From Zea mays (lineage: Eukaryota; Streptophyta; Magnoliopsida; Poales; Poaceae), in the NCBI RefSeq assembly GCF_902167145.1, contig NC_050098.1:135668207-135732206 (forward strand): a DNA stretch of 64,000 nt, given 5' to 3'. The notes below the pieces were generated by a model. The model did no database searches, was not told the origin of the DNA, and worked only from the letters and a program-made list of their open reading frames with translations. Within the stretch, counting starts at the first letter, position 1, and every line of letters starts with the position of its first letter. Made by a program: the position numbers and the translations under genes. Shown here piece after piece: positions 44,405 through 56,407 of this stretch.

Positions 44405-47060
44405 AAGTCTTAATTAAATTGAAGCACATGAGATGGAGGTGGCAGAGCATGTAATCCCCACTGAGGCATCGGCGGCTGAAATTGAGGGAAAATGAATGGT
44501 TGCTGTTGTGACTGCTCTGGAAACCAAGACTGATGCAAATACAATATATTAGTTATAATACAAATATCGACTGTGTTGAGAATAAATAAGACACTCACGT
44601 TCATTGCTTGTTGCGCCTGTACATTGTAAGTAGCCATGTACTCTGATTGCTGTTGGAGGAATGTCATTTGTTGTTGCCGCAATTCTTCACGAAACCTTTT
44701 TTGCTGCTCCCTCATAGCGTCCTCCATGCTAGAGCGCCGACTACGGCTGCTACCACAACCCACTTGCGATGAAGAGCCGCCACGAGATCGCAACTCCGTT
44801 GAATCGATCACACCGGTAAACATAGAATATCTTGAAAAACAAGAAAATTAGCTATTCGATCATAGTTCCAATATTATTGAAAAAATGCACAAGTTAATAC
44901 CGTCCATGCGCCTTTTCTCCAATAAAATGCACAACTTAAGTGTCGATGGTAGGCGCTCCTCGCCAATCGTAGTCTTCTCCATACTTCCTAACCATCTCCT
45001 GCACGTAAGTCTCTTGCAATACAATATGAAGGTTTAGCACACATGTAATTTATAGCTATATGGCAAGAAAAGATTAATCCTAATAACAACTAACCATACG
45101 CTCAACGGTCGCTTGACTACGTAGCTCATCGGAGATTTCACTGTTTTTCGCTCTATGCCCTCTCCTATAAACATCGATTGGGCTCGAGACAACTCCAGTT
45201 TGAGCCTTCTACAAATATATGAGTTTAAACTGGTTCCTGTTGGAGACTTGTTCTCAAATGCTAAGAGTCAAGAACAAGGCAACATAGAGTATTAAATGTT
45301 AATGCCCTTCGTCCTTCGAAGCATTATTTCCTCAAGAATATAATGATCTTCGGACGAAGGTCATGAAGGACATACCTTCATCATCTCAACTTACATATAT
45401 GTATAGGTATTAACAACGAATGAAGCATGTAAAGCATAAGAAACAATGTGAACAATAACATTATCATATATATATTCCTTAGTATATAATCGTAAATTAA
45501 TATAAGGATAATATTGAATTACATTTGGTACCTTCGGCTTGATAGAAGACAAAGGTACGAGTGTGACGCAAAAGCAAATGCCAAGTCAGCGTGAATAGTA
45601 CGGGAGTATTGTTCATCTATTTATAGGCACGGGATGCAGCCCATGTGAAATTACATCCATGCCCTTTACATTTGCTAATGACTCTAAGATAATCCATCGA
45701 GGTATAAATAGTCTTTTCCCCTTTAAGTCGGTTCCCTTTCCAGTTGTCATGTCGAAGCTCCCTTGCGCGTAGCTTCGGCGCTGCGTCAACCTTCGTATTG
45801 TTTGTGCTTCTCACACTGTGGTTCTGATCCAAATCCGAAGGTACCTGTTCATGTATTACACTTCGGAAACATTGTTAAATCATGTTTTTTAGGACTTTCG
45901 GAAGACGAAGGCCCCCAACAGTTCCATTTCTGAGTAAAACATAATACTACATACTCACCATTCGCTTCGCCAGTCGAAGGTGTTCATCAGCCCCATAGGT
46001 ATGGTTGACTATGACCTCATCATCGTCCTCGTCCTGCTGATGGCGCTCCCTATGTCGATTTCTGTTTGACTTCTCAATCCACTCTGGCGAAGCCCATATC
46101 TCACACAAAGCCTTGTAAGCCTGCGAACGGTGTTCCATCTATGGAAGAGTTACCTGCATCTAAGCGTTATTAGCACAAAATTACATTCACATATGAATGA
46201 GCTGCTAAATTAGATTTTTACCTCCATGCACTGGTCTACAGTCAAGTAGACATCCGAATATTATCGAAAGTTGTTGATAGAATGCCCTCGGCGCTTCATG
46301 TACGCGTTCACAACTTGTAGACGAGCATTCGAAAATGCATCCTTGCACACCTTCTTGACATTTTTCTCTAATACTTGGTCTACATGCTCTTGAGCCTAAG
46401 GTTCCACACAATAGCGTCTTTGTCCAACATAAAAAATAAAGTTAGTTTGAAACAAATCATAAAATGTTAGTTTGAAACATTACTCTTACCCAAAAGTCGT
46501 GCTTGATGGCGCCTTGAGCTGTTCCATATGTAGCATGTGGAGCTAGTGCGAAGTGCGACCAGCTAGTGCAAGGAACCACCACACCTTTCGAGTCGGTCAC
46601 AATTCTTGGATTATGTAGACGACAGAGGTTACCTAAGACTTGATTAACTTGTCTATGGTGACCTCGGTCGTCGAAAGACGTGTCATCCCATTGGATGCAT
46701 GACAAAAAAATAAGGAAGTCGTGTCATATATATAGTATACAATAAAATAAACAAATAAGTAAGAACAAAGTGGCCAAACGTGAGTATGTATCACCAACCG
46801 GAATGATCATTATCCGAGCTTCGGATTGTGCAGGCGCTGATGGAGGTAGGACAAAGTGGCCCTTCCGAGTGCCCCTCCGTCGAACGGCAGGAGCCTTGAT
46901 GGTGTCGTCATCCGCCTCAGCATCTATGCTTGCGACCTCCTCCTCCTCCTCATGACCCTGCACCTCCTCCTCCTCATAGGTGATGCACCTCCTCCTCATG
47001 GTGTTGCACCTCCTCCTCTTCGTCCTCCTCTTCCTATGGACATGAAATAGGTTCTGCAAG
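44405..47060 (-). pseudogene. CACTA second gene (Transposase_24-like), multi-exon, interrupted by a solo LTR
   Basis: Minus-strand exons in order: acidic start (near 47060-46790: EEEEVQGHEEEEEVASIDAE), then 46705-46460 (QWDDTSFDDRGHHRQVNQVL, WSHFALAPHATYGTAQGAI), then 46410-46210 with the sequence for a cysteine/asparagine block and NAYMKRRG-type helix in another frame, 46138-45950 (HRSQAYKALCEIWASPEW, HTYGADEHLRLAKRM), 45230-45100 (VVSSPIDVYRRGHRAKN), 45005-44890, and a Gln-rich coiled coil (44823-44560). These blocks match the plant Transposase_24 (Ptta/En/Spm) family from memory. The solo LTR sits between the LAKRM and VVSS exons, probably in an intron. Stops and frame changes suggest decay. 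It should bind subterminal repeats. Confidence 0.65.
45238..45920 (-). mobile_element. Solo Grande-like LTR (683 bp) with TSD GTTCC
   Basis: On the plus strand it starts TGTTGGAGACTTG and ends GCCCCCAACA. Perfect GTTCC at 45233-45237 and 45921-45925. It matches the LTRs at 6675-6877, 12830-13335 and 38393-43588, and it is the best intact copy for defining the family. Confidence 0.92.
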
Positions 47061-47154
47061 TCACTGTCCCATAAGATAGTTGTCTCAAGTCCTTGTGTAT
47101 GTTAGGAGTCTTTGTGCACTGCAAATAATATACAGTTAAAATGACTACCTCACG

Positions 47155-48760
47155 TTAAAGGCTAAATGACATCAAAGTAAGGAATATAAAGAGTTTACAT
47201 GCTCCCAAAACTAGTCAACAAAATTAGGTCTTCCTTACCTCCCATGTCGTCGCATCGTATCTAGTTGTTTGCCTGTAGGCTGATGGGAATAAGTCCAATT
47301 TTCCTCGTCGAACTTACTTTACAACAAATATGTAATTAAATATGGCTCTTAGCAATAAAATTATGGGGCAAAATAAAGACTTACATGAAATATGGCTCCA
47401 TCTCTTCCATATTCGAGTACATGTATAGCAATGCGGACATTCTTTCATCCATGCTAAGGTGGTAGAACGTGCCCTTACTAGTACTTGTGCCTCTCCATTG
47501 GAAAATTTTGAGATCACTGACAGGAGGTTCCTCATCGACATTGTATCGCATGCTAGCAGCATAGACATTTTGCTCCTCTGTGAAATACACACTCGTGAAG
47601 TATGAAACCTCCTTTAGCAAAAAAAAACTTCGGCGATGCATCCTTCTACTCTAGCCTTATTTCGAACCATGGCTCGCAGGTTTTTGAGTGCACGTTCAAT
47701 GTGATACATCCACCTATATTGTACAGGTCCACCAACATTTGCCTCGTATGGAATGTTAATAAGTATATGCTCCATCGGATTGAAGAATCCAGGTGGGAAT
47801 ATTTTTCTAGCTTGCATAGCAACACTGATATTTCTTTCTCCAACTTATCCGTCATATTTTTACTTATTTCTTTGGCATAGATCTACCTGTAGAAATAACT
47901 TAGCTCACTATTGCTTGCCATATGACGTCAGGCATGTAACCACAAAACATGACTGTGATAATCCTCTCCATTAATATATGGAAGTCATGGCTCTTTAACC
48001 CAGTTAGTTTTCCCGTTTTCAAATTCACAACTCTTTTCAAGCCCATAGCATAACCATCAGGAAGTTTAATTTTTTATATCCATCTCATTACCTTAATCTT
48101 GTCTTTAGAGGTAACACAGAATAAGGCACGTGGCGGCTTGTCGTTGTCATTGAACACTTGGGTTGGTCGGTCACAAAGCATTGCTAGATCTCTTCGAGCT
48201 TTCAGATTATCCTTTGTTTTTTTAAAAATACATGCAAGTGTGTATGAGGGCTTTAGCAACATTACTTTCTTGGTGCATGACATCAATGTTGTGCACAAGA
48301 AATAATGACGGTATATAAGGGAGCTCCCACATACCACATATATGTGTCCAGTTGTGGTCCACTTCGAATCCTTCGTACTTGTCCTCCTTTTCATTTAGGA
48401 CAAGGTTGTTCAGCTGAGCATATATTTCTGCTGCGTTTAGACGTTTAGGCAATCCTTTGGTGACCACGGTGTTATTTATAAAGTTTTTTTATCGCTCCTA
48501 AAGGAGTGTTTCCTGGGCAACCAGCGTCGATAACAATCGAAGTAAGTGATCTTTCCACCATGAGCAAGACGGAAGCAATCTGTATCTGAACCGCAATATG
48601 GACATGTCAATCTACCATGTGTACTCTAGCTGGTAAAAATAGCATATGCCATGAAGTCATGCACCAACCACAAATACACAACTCGAAGTTTGAATATCTG
48701 TTTTTTTAAAACATCATATGTTTCAACTCCTTTCCAAAGCTCCTTCAACTCTTCAATCAA
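47155..48760 (-). pseudogene. CACTA transposase (TNP2-like), C-terminal half
   Basis: On the minus strand from 48760: a helix (VVYLWLVHDFMAY), a CPYC finger with SDTDCFRLAHGGK, the rest of Transposase_21 (LFLVHNIDVMHQESNVAKAL, then a KARRDLAMLCDRP block), and the DUF4218 region (KIFPPGFFNPMEH, VQYRWMYHIERALKNLRAM at 47817-47640). The C-terminal part is FTEEQNVYAASMRYNVDEE and NFVD-FWEHV near 47180. Frameshifts occur near 48070 and 47900. The first half is at 57650-58784, 8.9 kb away, separated by the Sirevirus. Confidence 0.85.
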
Positions 48761-48765
48761 GGGTT

Positions 48766-50003
48766 TGAAAGGGAAATGTGCTCTTGGGCCATTTCTAAGT
48801 GTTTTGGTGATTTAGTGTCCAACACAAGTGCCTAAGTGTCAAATGGTGGACAAAGTACAAATCAAGTAAAAAGGTATGTTTCTCAGACTTAGTACATTGT
48901 TTTAGAGACTAATGTATTGTGTCTAAGTGCTGGAAACAGGAAAAGAACAATTGGAATTGTCTTGGCTCGAGCAGCCAAGACTCTGCTCAGTCTGGGTGCA
49001 CCGGACAGTGTCCGGTGGTGCACCGAACAGTGTCCGGTGCGCCAGGCTGGCTCAGGCGAACTGGCCGCTCTCGGGAAGAATTTAACGGCGTACGGCTATA
49101 ATTCATCGGACTGTCCGGTGTGCACCGGACTGTCCGGTGAACCAACGGTCGGCCGGGCCAACGGTCGGCTGCGCGATCCGCGCGAGACACGTGGTCGAGC
49201 CAACGGTCGGGAGGGGGCACCGGACTGTCCGGTGTGCACCGGACAGTGTCCGGTGCGCCAACGGCTCCAAGGCGCCAACGGTCGGCTTCGCCAGAGAAGG
49301 AAAGAAATCTGCACCGGACAGTGTCCGGTGGTGCACCGGACTGTCCGGTGCGCCAGGCGACAGAAGGCAAGAATTGCCTTCCCAGATTGCTCTCAACGGC
49401 TCCTAGCTGCCTTGGGGCTATAAAAGGGACCCCTAGGCGCATGAAGGAATATACCCAAGCATTCCTTGAGCACTCTTGATCACTCACACTCCATTCTTGC
49501 GCACTTGTTCGACATTCTAGTGATTTGAGCTCCGTTCTAGTGTGCTAGTCTTTTGAGCTTAAGTCTGGGTCTTGTGTGTGCGTATTTGCTGTGATCTTTG
49601 TGTCTTGTGTGAGTTGCTAATCCCTCCCTTACTCCGTGATTCTTTGTGAACATCTTTGTAAGGGCGAGAGACTCCAAGTTGTGGAGATTCCTCGCGAACG
49701 GGATATAGAAAAGAAAAGCAAACACCGTGGTATTCAAGTGGGTCTTTGGACCGCTTGAGAGGGGTTGATTGCAACCCTCATCCGTTGGGACGCCACAACG
49801 TGGAAGTAGGCAAGTGTTGTACTTGGCCGAACCACGGGATAAACCACTGTGTCTACCTGTGTTGATTCTCTTGTGGTTATTGTGTTTCGCTAAGACTTCT
49901 CTCTAGCCACTTGGCAATACTGTGTTAACGCTTAACCAAGTTTTTGTGGCATTAAGTTCAAGTTTTACAGGATCACCTATTCACCCCCCTCTAGGTGCTC
50001 TCA
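48766..50003 (+). repeat. 5' LTR of the Opie/Ji-like element
   Basis: It contains four GTCCGG/CCGGAC palindrome clusters (48998-49035, 49108-49138, 49218-49256, 49312-49352), AACGGTCGG repeats between them, and a TATA box CTATAAAAG at 49418-49426. Short ORFs over the palindromes are artefacts shared with the 3' LTR. Confidence 0.96.
49418..49426 (+). promoter_or_regulatory. LTR TATA box
   Basis: CTATAAAAG downstream of the palindrome arrays, the likely start region for genomic RNA; conserved at 57058-57066 in the 3' LTR. Confidence 0.75.
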
Positions 50004-50004
50004 A

Positions 50005-50018
50005 TTGGTATCGGAGCC
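50005..50018 (+). other. Primer-binding site (initiator Met-tRNA)
   Basis: TTGGTATCGGAGCC directly after the LTR matches the initiator tRNA-Met 3' end (TGGTATCAGAGC) with one mismatch. Confidence 0.85.
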
Positions 50019-50053
50019 GTTCTCTTCAAGAAAGGGACTAACCACCCAAAGAG

Positions 50054-52435
50054 ATGGATCCTAAGGGGAAGGGAATCGTGATCAACGATAAGGAGAAGGA
50101 GTCCTTCGTCAACGAGTCAAAGGATGACAAGCCTACCGACTCGGGCTCGGGCCACAAACGAAAGTATGGGAAGAAGAAGAAGACAAGGCGCATCAAGGAG
50201 ATCGTCTACTACGACGACAGCGACGAGTCCACTTCTTCCCAAAAGGACAACGACGACAACGACTACGAGAGAAGGAAACTGGTTAATTCGAACTTTTCTT
50301 TTGACTACTCTCGTATTCCGCAAAGTACAAATGCTCATTTGCTCTCCATTCCACTTGGCAAACCTCCTCACTTTGATGGAGAGGACTACGGATTTTGGAG
50401 CCACAAAATGCGTAGTCACCTGTTCTCTCTCCATCTGAGCATATGGGAGATTGTGGAAAGTGGAATGAAATTTGATAGCTCGGATAGTCCTATGTTTATC
50501 AATGAACAGATTCATAGAAATACACAAGCTACTATTGTGTTGTTAGCCTCTTTGTGCAGGGACGAGTATCATAAGGTGAGCGGCTTGGACAATGCCAAGC
50601 AGATCTGGGACACCCTCAGGATATCACATGAGGGGAACGACGTCACCTTACTCACCAAAATGGAGTTGGTGGAGGGCGAGCTTGGAAGATTCACAATGAT
50701 TAGGGGAGAGGAGCCAACCCAAACATACAACCGGCTCAAGACCCTCATCAACAAGATAAGGAGCTACGGAAGCACACGATGGACGGACCACGACGTCGTT
50801 CGTCTAATGCTAAGGTCCTTTACTGTACTTGATCCACATTTGGTGAACAATATTCGTGAAAATCCTAGGTACACCAAGATGTCGCCCGAAGAAGTTCTTG
50901 GGAAATTTGTAAGCGGGCGAATGATGATCAAGGAGGCGAGATATGTCGACGACGCGTTAAATGGTCCAATCCATGAGCCTCAACCCATTGCTCTCAAAGC
51001 AACGAGAAGCAAGAAGGCGCTACCTAGCAAGGTGGCGCAAGTTGAGGCGGCCGGGCTCAATGATGAAGAGATGGCCCTCATCATCAAGCGCTTCAAGACG
51101 GCGCTAAAGGGTCGCAAGGGGCAGCCAAGCAAGACCAAGACAAAGGGGAAGCGCTCATGCTTCAAATGTGGTAAGGTTGGTCATTTTATCACTAATTGCC
51201 CCGATAATGATAGTGACCAGGAACAGGGGAACAAGAGGGAGAAGAAGAAGGCATACAAGAAGGTTAAGGGCAAGGCACACCTTGGCAAGGAATGGGACTC
51301 GGATTGTTCGTCATCCGACTTCGATAATGAAGGACTCGCCGCCACCGCCTTCAACAAATCATCCCTCTTCCCCAACGAGCGTCACACATGCCTCATGGCA
51401 AAGGAGAAGAAGGTATGTAATCAAAACAATGCCACTTATGATTCTTCTAGTGATGATGAGTCTAGTGATGAAGAAATAGATTACTCTAGTTTGTTCAAGG
51501 GATTGGATAGAACTAAAGTAGATAAGATTAATGAATTGATTGATGCCTTGAATGAAAAGGATAGACTCTTAGAAAAACAAGAGGACCTTTTATATGAAGA
51601 GCATGACAAATTTGTAGAGGCACAAAAATCTTATGCTTTAGAAGTTAAAAGAAATGAAATGCTTTCTTGTGAACTATCTTCTTGCCATGAGACAATTTCT
51701 AGCTTAAGGAGCATGAATGATGGTTTGAATGCTAAGTTAGAAATAGCTAGTAAATCTAACTCTTGTGTAGAACATGTTATGATTTGCAAGAGGTGTAAAG
51801 GTTTTGACATTGATGCTTGTAGTGAACACCTAGCTTCAATTTCCAAATTGAATGATGAATTGGCTAGTCTTAATGCCCAACTTAAGACTAGCAAGAATGA
51901 ATTTGACAAGCTAAAATTTGCAAGGGATGCCTACACGATTGGTAGACACCCCTCAATTAAGGATGGACTTGGCTTCAAGAGGGAAGCCAAGGACTTAACA
52001 AGCCATAAGGCTCCCATCTCCGCCAAGGAAAAAGGGAAGGCTCCTATGGCTAGTAGTGCTAAAAAGAACCATGTGTTTATGTACCATGATAGAAGACAGT
52101 CGTATAGGAGTTGTAATGATTATGATGCTTTTGACTCTCATGCCATGTTTGCTACTAGTTCTTCCTATATGCATGGTAGAGATATGTCTAGGAGATATTT
52201 TGTTCATAGGCCTAGGAGAAATGTCGTTAATGTTCCTAGGAAAGTTAATGAACCTTCTACAATATATCATGCTTTAAGTGCCTCCTTTGCTATTTGTAGA
52301 AAGGATAGGAAGATAGTTGCTAGAAAATTAGGGGCAAAATACAAGGGAGACAAAACTTGCATTTGGGTCCCTAAGACAATTGTGAGTAACCTTGTAGGAC
52401 CCAACAAGAGTTGGGTACCTAAAACCCAAGCCTAA
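50054..52435 (+). CDS. Sirevirus Gag polyprotein, intact (793 aa)
   Basis: ATG at 50054, 50 bases after the LTR; TAA at 52433-52435. The N-terminus is charged (KGKGIVINDKEKE). A UBN2/DUF4219-type Copia capsid domain spans about 90-300 (FDGEDYGFWSHKM, LTKMELVEGELGRF, TQTYNRLKTLINKIRSYG). The zinc knuckle CFKCGKVGHFITNC is at 369-382. A long acidic and coiled-coil C-terminal extension follows (about 450-620), with paired Cys motifs (CKRCKGFDIDAC). The end WVPKTQA is typical of Sireviruses, whose Gag is longer than other Copia Gags. No breaks. Gag should form the particle and package RNA. Pol follows in the +1 frame with a short overlap. Confidence 0.93.
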   Translation: MDPKGKGIVINDKEKESFVNESKDDKPTDSGSGHKRKYGKKKKTRRIKEIVYYDDSDESTSSQKDNDDNDYERRKLVNSNFSFDYSRIPQSTNAHLLSIPLGKPPHFDGEDYGFWSHKMRSHLFSLHLSIWEIVESGMKFDSSDSPMFINEQIHRNTQATIVLLASLCRDEYHKVSGLDNAKQIWDTLRISHEGNDVTLLTKMELVEGELGRFTMIRGEEPTQTYNRLKTLINKIRSYGSTRWTDHDVVRLMLRSFTVLDPHLVNNIRENPRYTKMSPEEVLGKFVSGRMMIKEARYVDDALNGPIHEPQPIALKATRSKKALPSKVAQVEAAGLNDEEMALIIKRFKTALKGRKGQPSKTKTKGKRSCFKCGKVGHFITNCPDNDSDQEQGNKREKKKAYKKVKGKAHLGKEWDSDCSSSDFDNEGLAATAFNKSSLFPNERHTCLMAKEKKVCNQNNATYDSSSDDESSDEEIDYSSLFKGLDRTKVDKINELIDALNEKDRLLEKQEDLLYEEHDKFVEAQKSYALEVKRNEMLSCELSSCHETISSLRSMNDGLNAKLEIASKSNSCVEHVMICKRCKGFDIDACSEHLASISKLNDELASLNAQLKTSKNEFDKLKFARDAYTIGRHPSIKDGLGFKREAKDLTSHKAPISAKEKGKAPMASSAKKNHVFMYHDRRQSYRSCNDYDAFDSHAMFATSSSYMHGRDMSRRYFVHRPRRNVVNVPRKVNEPSTIYHALSASFAICRKDRKIVARKLGAKYKGDKTCIWVPKTIVSNLVGPNKSWVPKTQA

Positions 52436-55400
52436 ATTTGCCTTGCAGGTTTATGCATCCGGGGGTTCAAGCTGGATTATCGACAGCGGATGCACAAACC
52501 ACATGACGGGGGAGAAGAAGATGTTTACCTCCTACGTCAAGAACAAGGATCCCCAAGATTCAATCATATTCGGTGATGGGAATCAAGGCAAGGTGAAAGG
52601 CTTAGGCAAAATTGCAATATCAAATGAGCACTCTATATCTAATGTGTTTTTAGTTGAGTCTCTTGGATATAATTTGTTATCTGTTAGTCAATTATGCAAT
52701 ATGGGATATAATTGTCTATTCACAAATGTAGATGTGTCTGTCTTTAGAAGAAGTGATGGTTCACTAGCTTTTAAGGGTGTATTAGACGACAAACTTTACT
52801 TAGTTGATTTTGCAAAAGAGGAGGCCGGTCTAGATGCATGCTTAATTGCTAAGACTAGCATGGGCTGGCTGTGGCATCGCCGCTTAGCACATGTGGGGAT
52901 GAAGAACCTTCACAAGCTTCTAAAGGGAGAACACGTGATAGGTTTAACTAATGTGCAATTCGAAAAAGATAGACCTTGTGCAGCTTGTCAAGCAGGCAAA
53001 CAAGTGGGAAGCTCTCATCACACCAAAAATGTGATGACCACATCAAGACCTTTGGAGATGCTTCACATAGACCTCTTTGGACCCGTCGCCTATCTAAGTA
53101 TAGGAGGAAGTAAGTATGGTCTTGTTATAGTTGATGACTTTTCTCGCTTCACTTGGGTATTCTTTTTGCAGGATAAATCTGAAACCCAAGGGACCCTCAA
53201 GCGCTTCCTAAGGAGAGCTCAAAACGAGTTTGAGCTCAAGGTGAAAAAGATAAGGAGCGACAATGGGTCCGAGTTCAAGAACCTTCAAGTGGAGGAGTAC
53301 CTTGAGGAGGAAGGGATCAAGCACGAGTTCTCCGCTCCCTACACACCACAGCAAAATGGTGTGGTAGAGAGGAAGAACAGGACGCTTATAGACATGGCGA
53401 GGACAATGCTTGGAGAGTTCAAGACCCCCGAGAGCTTTTGGTCGGAAGCCGTGAACACGGCTTGCCACGCCATCAACAGGGTCTACCTTCATCATCTCCT
53501 CAAGAAGACATCGTATGAGCTACTAACCGGTAACAAACCCAATGTTTCGTATTTTCGAGTTTTTGGGAGTAAATGCTACATTCTAGTGAAGAAGGGTAGG
53601 AATTCCAAATTTGCTCCCAAAGCCGTAGAAGGGTTTTTGTTAGGTTATGACTCAAATACAAAGGCATATAGAGTCTTCAACAAATCATCGGGTTTGGTTG
53701 AAGTCTCTAGCGATGTTGTATTTGATGAGACTAATGGCTCTCCAAGAGAGCAAGTTGTTGATTGTGATGATGTAGATGAAGAAGAAGTTCCAACGGCCGC
53801 AATACGCACCATGGCGATTGGAGATGTGCGGTCACAGGAACAAGATGAGCAAGATCAACCTTCTTCCTCAACAATGGTGCAACCCCCAACTCAAGATGAT
53901 GAACAGGAGGCGTGTGATCAAGGGGGAGCACAAGATGATCATGTAATGGAGGATGAAGCACAACCGGCACCTCCAACCCAAGTTCGAGCAATGATTCAAA
54001 GGGATCATCCCGTCGACCAAATTTTGGGTGATATAAGCAAGGGAGTAACTACTCGATCTCGATTAGTTAACTTTTGTGAGCATTACTCCTTTGTCTCTTC
54101 TATTGAGCCTTTCAGGGTAGAAGAGGCCTTGCTAGATCCGGACTGGGTGTTGGCCATGCAGGAGGAGCTCAACAACTTCAAAAGAAATGAAGTTTGGACA
54201 CTGGTGCCTCGTCCCAAACAAAATGTTGTGGGAACCAAGTGGGTGTTCCGCAACAAACAAGACGAGCACGGGGTGGTGACAAGGAACAAGGCATGACTTG
54301 TGGCAAAAGGTTATGCCCAAGTCGCAGGTTTGGACTTTGAGGAGACTTTTGCTCCTATGGCTAGGCTAGAGTCCATTCGTATCTTGCTAGCATATGCCGC
54401 TCACCATTCTTTCAGGTTGTTCCAAATGGATGTGAAGAGCGCTTTCCTCAACGGGCCAATCAAGGAGGAGGTGTACGTAGAGCAACCCCCTGGCTTCGAG
54501 GATGAACGGTACCCCGACCACGTGTGTAAGCTCTCTAAGGCGCTCTATGGACTTAAGCAAGCCCCAAGAGCATGGTATGAATGCCTTAGAGACTTTTTAA
54601 TTGCTAATGCTTTCAAGGTTGGGAAAGCCGATCCAACTCTTTTTACTAAGACTTGTGATGGTGATCTTTTTGTGTGCCAAATTTATGTTGATGACATAAT
54701 ATTTGGTTCTACTAACCAAAAGTCTTGTGAAGAGTTTAGCAGGGTGATGACTCAGAAATTCGAGATGTCGATGATGGGCGAATTAAGCTACTTCCTTGGG
54801 TTCCAAGTGAGGCAACTCAAGGATGGAACCTTCATCTCCCAAACGAAGTACACCCAAGATTTGATCAAGAGGTTTGGGATGAAGGACGCCAAGCCCGCAA
54901 AGACTCCGATGGGAACCGACGGACACACCGACCTCAACAAAGGAGGTAAGTCTGTTGATCAAAAAGCATACCAGTCTATGATAGGGTCTTTACTTTATTT
55001 ATGTGCTAGTAGACCGGATATTATGCTTAGTGTATGCATGTGTGCTAGATTTCAATCCGATCCTAAGGAGTGTCATTTAGTGGCTGTGAAGCGAATTCTT
55101 AGATATTTAGTCGCTACGCCTTGTTTCGGGATCTGGTATCCAAAGGAGTCTACCTTTGACTTGATTGGATATTCAGACTCCGACTATGCTGGATGTAAGG
55201 TCGATAGGAAGAGTACATAGGGGACATGCCAATTCTTAGGAAGGTCCCTGGTGTCATGGAGCTCTAAGAAACAAACTTCCGTTGCCCTATCCACCGCTGA
55301 GGCCAAGTACGTTGCCGCAGGACAGTGTTGCGCGCAACTACTTTGGATGAGGCAAACCCTCAGGGACTTTGGCTACAATTTGAGCAAAGTCCCACTCCTA

Positions 55401-55637
55401 TGTGATAATGAGAGTGCTATCTGCATGGCGGATAATCCTGTTGAACACAGTCGCACAAAGCACATAGACATCCGGCATCACTTTTTGAGAGATCACCAGC
55501 AAAAGGGAGATATCGAAGTGTTCCATGTTAGCTCCGAGAACCAGCTAGCCGATATCTTTACCAAGCCTTTAGATGAGCAGACCTTTTGCAAGTTACGTAG
55601 TGAGCTAAATGTCTTAGATTCGCGGAACTTGGATTGA
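52398..55637 (+). pseudogene. Sirevirus Pol polyprotein (protease, integrase, RT, RNase H), two in-frame stops
   Basis: The pol frame is open from 52398 and overlaps the end of gag, in the +1 frame; no ATG precedes the protease, so a frameshift or other recoding is likely. Order is the Copia one: protease (WIIDSGCTNHMTG), pre-integrase finger (WHRRLAHVGMKNLHKL, CAACQAGK), integrase DDE core (DLFGPV, RSDNGSEFKN, YTPQQNGVVERKNR), RVT_2 ([32 protein letters not shown] near 54690) and RNase H ending LADIFTKPLDEQ. Two stops interrupt an otherwise single frame: TGA at 54294-54296 (between integrase and RT) and TAG at 55218-55220 (in RNase H). No frameshift. Such a copy should not make RT, although its LTRs are young. 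Confidence 0.9.
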
Positions 55638-56407
55638 TTTATAGCATACATGTGTTTATGCCTTTGATCATGTTCCTTATGCATTTTGTTTATGGTGCTC
55701 AAGTTGTACAAGCACTCCCCGGACCTTACAAGTCCATTTGCAAGTGATGCACAAATTTAGGGGGAAATGTGCTACAACTTGACCCTTTGAGACTAACTGT
55801 GTGCTTGAGTTTGCTTAATTTAGTCTCAAAGGAGGATTGAAAGGGAAAAGGTGAACTTGGACCATGCAAGACTTCCACTGCACTCCGATGAACGAGTAAC
55901 TTCTTCCAAGTTCATCTTAGTACTCTTATTGCCTTTTACTCTTAGTTGAAGATTTTTGGTGAGGCAATGGGGTTAAAGGGCCAAAATTGATCCTGTTTTG
56001 GTGCTTGATGCCAAAGGGGGAGAAAATAAGGCCAAAGCAATAAATGGATCAGCTACCACTTGTGAATTTTGAAAATAGTAGAGTTAGAGTTTTTGTTTGT
56101 CAAAATACTCTTATTGCCAAAAGTTGGTCTCTTGTGGGGAGAAGGTTTAATTATGGAAAAAGGGGGAGTTTTTGAAATCGTTAATCAATTTCTCTTGGAA
56201 CAACTCCTGCTAAGTCTCAACAAGTGTTTTTGATTTAGAGATAGGAACTTGAGGTTGATTTGCAAAAACAAACCAAGTGGTGGCAAAGAATGATCCATAT
56301 ATGCCAAATTTGATTCAAAACAAATTTGAGTTCTTATTTGAATTGAGTTTGAACTTGATCTACTTGCTTTATGTTGTGTTGGCATAAATCACCAAAAAGG
56401 GGGAGAT
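55638..56407 (+). other. 3' untranslated region with multiple polypurine tracts
   Basis: CCAAAGGGGGAGAAA at 56011, AAAGGGGGAGTTT near 56159 and the final CCAAAAAGGGGGAGAT up to 56407. No env-position ORF is present, unlike the element at 1-6674. Confidence 0.8.

Noticed and set aside
48917..49487. Several overlapping ORFs on both strands across the palindrome arrays (also at 56531-57127, 5604-6086, 1465-1942)
   Set aside because: They follow from GTCCGG/CCGGAC repeats being open in many frames. They lie in LTRs, recur in both copies and encode only repeats such as TGQSGAP.
54294..54299. TGA CTT in Sirevirus pol as a possible readthrough site
   Set aside because: It resembles the UGA-CUA context only partly (CTT, not CTA), lies inside a conserved pol stretch where Arg is expected, and is explained by CGA to TGA deamination.
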